Source: Alphaproteobacteria bacterium
GTDB taxonomy: Bacteria > Pseudomonadota > Alphaproteobacteria > Acetobacterales > Acetobacteraceae
Reading direction: 5' to 3'
NCBI GenBank assembly: GCA_026400815.1
Contig: JAPLOI010000032.1
Location: forward strand, 1-48,171
Length of the DNA: 48,171 bases
Below are positions 1 to 6,005 of this stretch, one piece after another. Made by a program: the position numbers and the translations under genes. The number at the start of each line of letters is the position of its first letter. The stretch's first letter is position 1. The notes beneath the pieces were generated by a model, which was not told the origin of the DNA, did no database searches, and saw only the letters and a program-made list of their open reading frames with translations.

Positions 1-638
1 ACGGGTAGCGCAGCCCACGCCGATCCGCCGCGCGTCGATGTTCCGCTGTCCATGCCATCCCTCACCCCCACGAATCGTCCCAACGGGCAGGGAATCACAT
101 CCGATTCAGGCGATTCAACTTCTTTCCGGATGGGCTCTGACAGGCCCGCCGCGGCAGCGTATGGCCCAATCGCGATGGTGGCATCATCCACCCATTCCCT
201 GAAGTATTCACTATCCAGACGTTGTGCATCCCATGGGAGACCGCGAAAGAACTTCAACAGATCGACGGCGAGTTGCTGCCCGATCTCCTCAACCGGAAGG
301 TGCCGCAATCGGTGTCTTTGCGCCACGAAAAACGCCGGCGGCAGCGTGCTCGGGAACTCCACCGGGTCATCGTTGCCACCAATGATCGGCTGTCCGTCCC
401 GATCGACCAGCGGGCGCGACAGCCGGCGCAGCGAGGCCAGTCCCCGTTCACTCAACACCCTTGCGCCAGGGCGCCGCTCCTGCACGGTCTGGATGTGCAC
501 ACCTGGAACGCCCCGTCGTCGCCACACCAGCCGCGCGGGCAAGCTGATCGCATCTGGATGCGCCGCACGCCATCCCGCCGGCGCCTCGGCGCCATTCGGG
601 ATGAACACGAAGGGCAGCCGCAACACCTCGGCAGTCAT
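1..638 (-). CDS. Second toxin-like protein with tail-linked leader (3' end beyond window)
   Basis: Open frame of 212 codons without a stop, running off the left edge. The ATG at 636-638 follows a GGGTGAGCGG stretch. Residues 1-38 closely match residues 7-43 of the toxin-like protein at 3421-3966 (shared VLRLPFVF.PNGAEAPA core), after which the two diverge completely. The divergent part contains a PWDAQRL segment and a DDATIAIGPYAAAAGLS segment, which resemble regions of polymorphic-toxin C-terminal domains, but I could not assign a family. It begins 33 bp after the last predicted immunity gene, so it reads as a second effector of the same locus. The true C-terminus and its immunity partner lie outside the window. 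Confidence 0.75.
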   Translation of the reverse strand, partial: MTAEVLRLPFVFIPNGAEAPAGWRAAHPDAISLPARLVWRRRGVPGVHIQTVQERRPGARVLSERGLASLRRLSRPLVDRDGQPIIGGNDDPVEFPSTLPPAFFVAQRHRLRHLPVEEIGQQLAVDLLKFFRGLPWDAQRLDSEYFREWVDDATIAIGPYAAAAGLSEPIRKEVESPESDVIPCPLGRFVGVRDGMDSGTSTRGGSAWAALP

Positions 639-671
639 TCCGCTCACCCTAGCCACAGCCCCACTGGCGCA

Positions 672-1256
672 TCACCCGCGCAGCGAGTCCCGCCAGGCCT
701 CCCAGCCATAGCGCTCGCGAAATCCCTCCAGTCCGAACACCACGCCCAGCCGGCGCCGGAAGATGCGGAAGCCCTGCGGCCAGTCGCGGAACCCCGGCTG
801 CCGGCGGCGATGGGCGACGGCAGCCTCAGCATTGGCGAGGCTTGAATACAGGCCGATGCCCTTGGCGCCGTGCGGCTCAGGCTGCGCCATGGCGCTCGGC
901 ACCTTGAAGTGCCGAACGTTCCACAGCCAGGCGGGCCGCCGAGCCGGTAGCGGATCCGGCAACCGCAGCCCACCGTCATCGGCGACCGGCGGTTGCGGGT
1001 CGTCCCAGGTATCGCTGAACCCCTCTTCCCACGCGCCGCTTCCGTCCAGGGGCTCCTGCCAAACACGAAAGCCGGTCGGCAAGGTCTGGAAGCCAGCGGC
1101 GCGCCTGAGCCTCTCCACCACATCGCGCGCCTCCACCTCGGTCGCAAAAAAGCCAATGACCAGATGCGGGTTATCGCGGTCCTCCGAGCCCAATTCGTAT
1201 TCTGCCGCCAGGAAATGCCAGACGGACCAAACTGTCGGCGGCCCCGCGTCGGTCAT
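672..1256 (-). CDS. Predicted immunity-like protein with two copies of one domain
   Basis: 194 residues from an ATG that overlaps the previous stop as ATGA. Residues about 8-75 and about 110-180 are two copies of the same unit: an aromatic-rich VWSVWHF or LWNVRHF strand, an IGxxxT/S-E-A helix, a GF..LPTGFR or GFRDWPQGFR turn, and a final tryptophan-containing segment. The single-domain protein at 1253-1519 has the same unit once. No signal peptide or membrane segment is seen, so it is probably cytoplasmic. Function is inferred only from position: it lies in a translationally coupled run of small paralogous proteins between two toxin-like genes, the layout of polyimmunity loci. I do not recognise a named family with certainty. 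Confidence 0.7.
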   Translation of the reverse strand: MTDAGPPTVWSVWHFLAAEYELGSEDRDNPHLVIGFFATEVEARDVVERLRRAAGFQTLPTGFRVWQEPLDGSGAWEEGFSDTWDDPQPPVADDGGLRLPDPLPARRPAWLWNVRHFKVPSAMAQPEPHGAKGIGLYSSLANAEAAVAHRRRQPGFRDWPQGFRIFRRRLGVVFGLEGFRERYGWEAWRDSLRG

Positions 1257-1519
1257 GGGAGAGTTCGACTTCCGTGCGTTTCGCCATCGAAGCCCTCGGG
1301 CCACAGATCATCATCCAACCGGCACGCCACGATCGCAAAGCCCTCCGGCCAGTCGCGAAAGCCCGGCTTGCCGCGCAGCCGAATCATCGCACCCTGCGCC
1401 GCGGCTTCACTGGAGTAGAGGCCCACCAGCCTCTCCGTGCCGTCATCGTCCCAGTCGTCATCGGGGCCGATCCGGAAGTGCCAGAGTAGCACGATACCGG
1501 GGCGCTCAAGCCTGGTCAC
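1253..1519 (-). CDS. Single-domain paralog of the next gene, predicted immunity-like
   Basis: 88 residues. It carries one copy of the aromatic/GF-x-x-WPEGF unit found twice in the downstream protein (IVLLWHF, VGLYSSEAA, GFRDWPEGFAIV, then LWPEGF). Its start overlaps the upstream DUF4279 stop as ATGA, and its own stop overlaps the downstream start in the same way, so the three genes are translationally coupled. It is acidic (DDDWDDDG near residue 20), as many immunity proteins are, but that is weak evidence. The role as immunity protein is inference from context. Confidence 0.7.
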   Translation of the reverse strand: MTRLERPGIVLLWHFRIGPDDDWDDDGTERLVGLYSSEAAAQGAMIRLRGKPGFRDWPEGFAIVACRLDDDLWPEGFDGETHGSRTLP

Positions 1520-1965
1520 GCCCCGGCACCGCCACCGTAGAGATCAAGCTGCAGTTCCACCCCCGCCGCGCCGAGGCGCGCCAATAGTGCGGGAGGCAGT
1601 GCAACGCCCATGGTGCGCAGGAAGAACAGGCCCGCGAAGAAGTCGAACCGCCCTCCCGTGGCACGCAACTCCGCAAGCTCGGCCTGCAACGGCGCCAGGG
1701 CCGCCAGCGCGTCCTCCAACGCCTGCTCAAAGCTCCCGCCCCGGTTGGGCCAGCGCACAGAGCAGTAGGAAGAGCTTCGCGGTCTCGGCGGTCTTGCGCG
1801 CAAATCCAGCTCACCTTCCCGCCAAAACACACGCCGGTCAGAGCCAAATGCATCGTCAATCCGCTCCGCAAGCGCTGCGAGGTCGGCGGACGGGTGGCGG
1901 ACACGGAATGAGAGCACCCAGCGCTGCCCGTCGGAAGGATCGTCCACAGCATCACCGGTTGCCAT
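1516..1965 (-). CDS. DUF4279-type protein, subtype B (intact), predicted immunity
   Basis: 149 residues. The core pattern fits DUF4279: a first beta strand ending in RHPSADL, a DAFG segment, an SSYCSVRW strand, an alpha-helical centre, a GGRFDFF strand and a C-terminal LPP-LLARLGAAGVEL-LDLYG segment. It is clearly related to the broken copy at 2007-2437 and more distantly to the two subtype-A copies at 2532-3476. No signal peptide. It lies in the coupled run behind a toxin-like gene. DUF4279 proteins have no settled biochemical function; immunity is inferred from the tandem, diversified copies. Confidence 0.75.
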   Translation of the reverse strand: MATGDAVDDPSDGQRWVLSFRVRHPSADLAALAERIDDAFGSDRRVFWREGELDLRARPPRPRSSSYCSVRWPNRGGSFEQALEDALAALAPLQAELAELRATGGRFDFFAGLFFLRTMGVALPPALLARLGAAGVELQLDLYGGGAGA

Positions 1966-2006
1966 TGCCGCGATCCCCGTCGTTTCGGGCGTGCCCAGCC
2001 CGCGCC

Positions 2007-2437
2007 CTATCCCTTCGACGGCGGTCCGTAAATGTCGAACTCCAGCGCGATACCGGCCTCGCCGAGCTTCGCCAGCAAACCCGGCGGCAGGACGAAGCCC
2101 ATCATCGAGCCCACGAACCGTCCGACAAAGAAATCAACGTGCCCACCCAAAGCATTGATCGCCCGGAACTCTTCCCGCAACACCGGCACCGCATCGGTGG
2201 CATCGGCCAGCGCCGTCGCGATGGTGCCCTCGGTATCCAGCCAGTCGACCAGGCAATAGGAGGTCGGCTTCTTCTGTCCTGCCGGCTTTGCATGCGGGTC
2301 GACATCCCCGGCACGCCAAAGGCATCTCTCACGCGCTTTGCCACATCCGACAGATCGGCCGAGGGATGATGCACACGCAGCGCCAGGCGCCACGGCAGAT
2401 CGTCAGCCTGCCGGGCCTGGTCGTCAGTCCCGGCCAT
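2007..2437 (-). pseudogene. DUF4279-type protein, subtype B, broken by a small deletion
   Basis: The first third (starting MAGTDDQARQ, then LALRVHHPSADLSDVAKRVRDAFG) is in one frame and the rest (RAGDVDPHAKP, then PTSYCLVDWL to FDIYGPPSKG) in another. Against the intact paralog at 1516-1965, about seven codons are missing between DAFG and the WREG-equivalent segment. The join near 2305-2325 falls where TTTGGC serves as both FG and WR, which suggests a roughly 20-bp deletion between short repeats rather than one miscalled base. The second half could still be translated from an internal start. Best read as an inactivated immunity copy. Confidence 0.65.
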
Positions 2438-2531
2438 TGTCCGGTCCTTCACGTCTGCGACGCCTCCTTGCTGTTCACGTGCAGCGAACCAATCCTCGCG
2501 GATACCGCGAATGCCGGGGCCAAGCATCCAG

Positions 2532-2984
2532 TCAATCCATGTCGGGGAACACCTCGATATCCAGTTCGACTCCAAGCGCAACCAGGCGTCGCATCAATTC
2601 CACGGACAGGCTGTCTCCAATGTTGGCGTCTCCGGGCAGCGATACGCGAAGGTGAACCCTTCCACCCTCATCCAGCAGCCGTGCCACCAGTGCGGCCTGC
2701 GCTTCCAGTTCCTCCACTTCCTGCAGCATTGCCCGCAGGAACGTGCGTTGGCGCTGAACCCGGCGCCGTGCGAGCCAGTACGTTTCTGGCCAATGTCCCT
2801 GCAGGGGCGTCCCGCGCATCGAGGTCCGCTGCATTCCCGCCTGCCAGCAACGGAACGGCTCGCGCCCAAGGGCATGGGTTAAATCCCGCGGGTCAATGGA
2901 GGGGTGCCAAATCTGAATCGCGACCGTAAACCGCAGCTCATCTGCGGGATCATGCCTGTTCGTTTCGTCGTCTGTCTCGGTCAC
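2532..2984 (-). CDS. DUF4279-type protein, subtype A, predicted immunity
   Basis: 150 residues. DUF4279 hallmarks in order: IWHPSIDPRDLTHALG near residue 25, WQAGMQRT near 48, a PETYW strand near 68, a long helix, GGRVHLRVSLPG with DANIG, and a C-terminal LDIEVFPDMD. Closely related to the next copy at 3003-3476, with which it shares the WQAGM, SLPG.NIG and IEVFPDM blocks. Begins 18 bp after that gene's stop. Cytoplasmic by appearance. Immunity role is inferred from tandem duplication directly behind a toxin-like gene. Confidence 0.75.
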   Translation of the reverse strand: MTETDDETNRHDPADELRFTVAIQIWHPSIDPRDLTHALGREPFRCWQAGMQRTSMRGTPLQGHWPETYWLARRRVQRQRTFLRAMLQEVEELEAQAALVARLLDEGGRVHLRVSLPGDANIGDSLSVELMRRLVALGVELDIEVFPDMD

Positions 2985-3002
2985 ACCATTGCACCCGTAC
3001 CG

Positions 3003-3476
3003 CTAGGGCATATCCGGGAAGACTTCGATCCCAAGATCGATGGGCAGCTCCGCCAATCGCTTCAGGGCGGCATGCGGCAAGGTCGCGCCGATGTTCACGC
3101 CGCCTGGCAATGACACGACGAGGCCAATGCGCCCACCGGCCGCGGCAATCCCATGCAGGAAGTCGGCGCAGGATGCCAGCCGATCGGCCTCCTCCACCAA
3201 TGCGGCGAAGAAGTTCCGCTGCCCGCAAATCTCGATGGTGCAGATCCAGTAGCTCTCCCGCCCGACAGATGGCATCGGCTGCCCCGACGGCGTGCGCCGC
3301 GGCATGCCGGCCTGCCATGCCTGGTAGGGCGTGCGGCCCAGGGCGACGGAAATCACCTCGGGATCGATGTCTGGATGGCGCACGGCCACAGCCAGCGAGA
3401 AACGCAGTTCGGGCGTGGTGTCACCTCGGCCGTTGCTGCTGCCGCCGGTGGTCCCGGTCTTTCCCTCGTCGTCCAT
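3003..3476 (-). CDS. DUF4279-type protein, subtype A, cognate immunity candidate
   Basis: About 157 residues from the ATG at 3474-3476, with a GAGGGA stretch about 12 bases upstream; in-frame starts further upstream exist. Blocks: VRHPDIDPEVISVALG, WQAGMPRRTPSG, ESYWICT, GGRIGLVVSLPGGVNIG and a final GIEVFPDMP. The start lies inside the 3' end of the toxin-like gene (overlap about 56 bp in another frame), the tight coupling typical of toxin/immunity pairs. This makes it the best candidate for the cognate immunity protein. The family is recognised; its function here is inferred. Confidence 0.75.
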   Translation of the reverse strand: MDDEGKTGTTGGSSNGRGDTTPELRFSLAVAVRHPDIDPEVISVALGRTPYQAWQAGMPRRTPSGQPMPSVGRESYWICTIEICGQRNFFAALVEEADRLASCADFLHGIAAAGGRIGLVVSLPGGVNIGATLPHAALKRLAELPIDLGIEVFPDMP

Positions 3477-3966
3477 CCGGTCGTGATCCCTCGATGAAGC
3501 TCTCTGCCGGGCCATGGTTTGTCCAACGTCCATCAGGGTTCTCACCCCAGACCGTCCCGTCGGGCGCTATACTGACATTATCATCGGGATCAGACCCAAT
3601 CGCCTGCTTTATCTTGCCATGATCGCCCGACCATGGCGTCTCGTTGATCGGCCGTGACCCCGGCGGGGGCTTGCTGCGCTGTTCATCGAAGCGCTCATTC
3701 GCGACGATGCCACGCCACCAATCCTGCAGCCACCGTGCCAGGGGCATGGCCGGGTCGGCAGGTACAGTCCCGGATTTCGGCGGCGGCATAGCCCGCCTTC
3801 GCATGACGAACTGCACCCGTTGCACCCCGCCCCGCACCACCAGCCGCGCCGGCAGGCTCACCGCCTCCGGATGCGCCGCCCGCCACGCCGCCGGCGCCTC
3901 GGCCCCGTTGGGCACGAACACGAAGGGAAGGCGCAGCACCTCGCCCGCACTCCCTTCCCGTTCCAT
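3421..3966 (-). CDS. Toxin-like effector downstream of tail genes
   Basis: 181 residues from the ATG at 3964-3966 (AGGGG upstream), starting 5 bp after the preceding phage gene. Residues 9-43 are a leader shared with the protein at 1-638. Residues 60-110 are a proline-rich linker ending RPINETP. Residues 111-175 form a compact C-terminal domain with PWSGDHGKIKQAIG, D-D-N-V-S-I-x-P-D-G-T-V-W, NPDG-WTNHGPA and a basic RRGKDRD tail. This layout (linker, then a small polar domain with conserved W, H, K, D-D and NHGPA) is that of polymorphic-toxin C-terminal domains. I am not certain of the numbered family or the activity; a nuclease is plausible. Immunity-like genes follow at once. No signal peptide, so delivery by a tail or tail-like particle is possible but unproven. 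Confidence 0.65.
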   Translation of the reverse strand: MEREGSAGEVLRLPFVFVPNGAEAPAAWRAAHPEAVSLPARLVVRGGVQRVQFVMRRRAMPPPKSGTVPADPAMPLARWLQDWWRGIVANERFDEQRSKPPPGSRPINETPWSGDHGKIKQAIGSDPDDNVSIAPDGTVWGENPDGRWTNHGPAESFIEGSRPDGRRGKDRDHRRQQQRPR

Positions 3967-3971
3967 CGCCC

Positions 3972-4883
3972 CTACCCCTGAAGCGCCCCCGCCCATTGCG
4001 GCGAGACCAGCGGATCGAACCCAGTCATGCCCGCAGGCGGGCGGCCTGCCTCACGGGCCAGGTGCTCGGCCACGAAACGACCCAGCAGCGCGCCGTCGAT
4101 CTCCAGCCGGCCTTCCAGCACGCGCTCCTCCTCCCGCTCCGCCGCTGCCTCCGGCTCCGCCCGCTCAGGCATGGCCGGTTCGGCGAAATCGGGCGGCAGC
4201 AGCAGCGAAGGCGGCAAGGCGGGTGGCGCGGCAGACTGGCGCTGCGCCCCCGCCCACCCCGGCGCCTCCACCCCCGCCGCCGGGGCGGCCGACGCCAGCT
4301 CCGGCACGGGCGGCGCGGCGACGGCTTCCAGCGGAAACGAAGCCGGCGCGGAGGGCTCTGGCGCCGCCACGCCCGGCACCGCCGCCAGGGCGGGCCAATC
4401 CGTGCGCTGCCACTCCACCCGCGCCGGCGGCAGCGAAGCCGGCGCGGCGGGCGCATCCGGCACGGCCGGCGAGGGCAGCATCTCCACCGCCCGCCCTGCC
4501 GCACGCAGCACGGTTTCCATCGGCGCGCGCGGCGCGAGTCCCCGGCTGACCGACAACTCAGGAGCAGGGTTGGCACCGGTGCGGGGTGTCTCAGGCGCCG
4601 CCTCGGCCCCCGGAACCCCCACCACGGGCCCAGGCAGCGCCACCGCTGCCGGTGCCAACCCCGCCAGGCCGTACTGGACCACGCCAACAGCGCGGTCCAG
4701 CACGGCCAGCTCACGCGCCACCATGGGCAGCGCCGCCGCCACGCCATCGTCCAGCGCAATGCGCAGGCCGACTTCGTAGGGATCGCCCATGAGGGCGGCC
4801 AAACCTGCCTGCCCCAGGCGATCCTCCAGCGGCAGCCCTTCTGCCTCCTCCGGTTCCCGCGCGAGCCCGTCCTCGGTCATCAT
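3972..4883 (-). CDS. Short Pro/Ala-rich protein in the tape-measure position
   Basis: 303 residues. ATG-ATG start with a good GGAGGGA site, overlapping the stop of the frameshifted chaperone. Residues 1-70 look helical (DRLGQAGLAAL, DPYEVGLRIALDDG). Residues 75-250 are a low-complexity proline/alanine/glutamate region. The last 45 residues (EIDGALLGRFVAEHLAR then TGFDPLVSPQWAG) resemble the extreme C-terminus of some phage tape-measure proteins. Tape measures are normally two to five times longer, helical and hydrophobic in part; this one has no membrane segment. I infer a shortened or degenerate tape measure. An alternative is an unrelated linker or adaptor between tail and effector. Confidence 0.55.
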   Translation of the reverse strand: MMTEDGLAREPEEAEGLPLEDRLGQAGLAALMGDPYEVGLRIALDDGVAAALPMVARELAVLDRAVGVVQYGLAGLAPAAVALPGPVVGVPGAEAAPETPRTGANPAPELSVSRGLAPRAPMETVLRAAGRAVEMLPSPAVPDAPAAPASLPPARVEWQRTDWPALAAVPGVAAPEPSAPASFPLEAVAAPPVPELASAAPAAGVEAPGWAGAQRQSAAPPALPPSLLLPPDFAEPAMPERAEPEAAAEREEERVLEGRLEIDGALLGRFVAEHLAREAGRPPAGMTGFDPLVSPQWAGALQG

Positions 4884-5343
4884 TCCCTCCAGGAAAGGCT
4901 GTCCCAGTCGAAAGCGCGGCCCTTCAGCTGGCCCACCGCCACCACCCAGGCAAAGCGTTGCGTCGCCGAAAGGCTCGCAGCGGTCTCAAAGGGCACCCCG
5001 TGCATCGCCAGATACAGCACGTCGCGCAGCTCGGGGTGCCGGCTCAGTTTCCCGCCAGCGCCTTGTCGAACACCGGCTCCGGCTGCAGCCCCGCAGCCAC
5101 CGCCGCCAGGCCCGCCTCGTCCAGCCGCTGCACCGCCGCCTCGATGCCCGCCTTGCTCGCGGGCAACGGCACCGGCACGCCATCAATCGCGCCGACACTG
5201 GCGGCCAGAACCGCCAGCCCCAGCCAGCGATCGTTGCGCGATAGCTCCGCCCCCGCCGCCTCGAACAGCCGCAGCCGATCGAGCACGGACAGCTTGCGCA
5301 GCTGCAGCACCCGGCCGCGCGCGTCGATCACCTCATCGGCCAT
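4880..5343 (-). CDS. Tail-assembly chaperone, -1 frameshift product (gpG/GT type)
   Basis: The zero-frame product spans 5044-5343 (99 residues, starting MADEVIDARG, ending DKALAGN). Its last two codons and stop read GGA AAC TGA within the heptamer GGGAAAC. Slipping back one base opens 55 further codons up to the TGA at 4880-4882, giving a 154-residue product whose extension begins LSRHPELRDVL and contains FETAASLSATQRFAWVVAV and a final FDWDSLSW. Tail tube upstream and tape-measure position downstream match the place of the lambda gpG/gpGT and analogous chaperones in other tailed phages, where such slippage is established. The extension is coding-like and has no start of its own near its beginning. 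Confidence 0.8.
5047..5053 (-). promoter_or_regulatory. Programmed -1 frameshift slippery site GGGAAAC
   Basis: Read on the minus strand, the heptamer is phased as G GGA AAC, the X-XXY-YYZ form, and is followed immediately by the zero-frame TGA. Lambda uses G GGA AAG at the same place in its tail genes. The GC-rich stretch just downstream could fold, but I did not identify a defined stimulatory structure. Confidence 0.75.
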
Positions 5344-5357
5344 CAGATGCGCCCCCA

Positions 5358-5786
5358 CTAGATTCGACGGCGGCTGCTCGCAAAGAACTCCAGCCGCTGC
5401 CGCACGCTGGCATCGCCGCGCCACTGCCCCGCCTGCGCAAAGCGGAACACCGCGCCATCATACTGATAGGTGCTGGTGGACCCGTCCGGCTCCGCAATAT
5501 ACTGGTACAGTGTGCCCGCCGGCACCGCGCCGCCCTGCTCATACGCCGCCTCGATCCGGGCGATGAAGTCGTCCGCCGCCGAGCTGCCACGCTCCAGCTC
5601 GAACATCCCCTCCCAGCCCTTCGGCAACTCCGCCGCCATCTGCCGCCCGTCAATCCGGTCGATGCGAATGGAAGCGGTCTGCTGCCGGCTGTCGAAGCCC
5701 GTCACGTGCGACAAATCCACGCGCCCAAACGGCCCCATCACCACCAACTGACAATCCCGCCCCACCGAAAACTCATTGCTCGCCAT
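5358..5786 (-). CDS. Phage tail tube protein
   Basis: 142 residues, start with AGGGAG upstream. All-beta appearance: FSVGRDCQLVVMGPFGRVDLSHVTGF, then RIDRIDGRQMAAELPKGWEGMFELERG and a TLYQYIAEPDGSTSTYQYDGAVF strand pair. The 'DGRQMAAELPKGWEGMFELER' type block is common in tube proteins of contractile phages. It follows the sheath gene, separated by a hairpin repeat, and precedes the chaperone by 14 bp, which is the standard sheath-tube-chaperone order. Confidence 0.8.
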   Translation of the reverse strand: MASNEFSVGRDCQLVVMGPFGRVDLSHVTGFDSRQQTASIRIDRIDGRQMAAELPKGWEGMFELERGSSAADDFIARIEAAYEQGGAVPAGTLYQYIAEPDGSTSTYQYDGAVFRFAQAGQWRGDASVRQRLEFFASSRRRI

Positions 5787-5805
5787 GCCATGCTCCCTGG
5801 ATGCG

Positions 5806-6005
5806 AAGGAAAGGCCAGGGCTCCGCCCTGGACCCGCTGGGGCCTTAGGCCCCAGACCCCATTACTTTTCCGCCTTCGGCGGGAGGGGCCTGCCCCGCCT
5901 GTGTCGCGCGCCGCGTCGGCCCCTCCCGCCGAAGGCGGAACAACTGACGCGGGTCCAGGGACCTCAGGTCCCTGGTGGGGTCCAGGGGCAAAGCCCCTGG
6001 CCTTC
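5806..6005. repeat. Long hairpin repeat, family B copy 1
   Basis: About 200 bp between the sheath and tube genes. It starts AAGGCCAGGGCTCCGCCCTGG, has a GGGGCCTTAGGCCCC hairpin, then a TCCGCCTTCGGCGGGAGGGGCC arm whose inverse copy (GGCCCCTCCCGCCGAAGGCGGA) follows about 30 bp later, and ends GGGGTCCAGGGGCAAAGCCCCTGGCC. Nearly the same element occurs at 11165-11390, with shorter relatives at 23165-23217 and 24954-25080. It fills the intergenic space up to the sheath stop. Confidence 0.9.
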
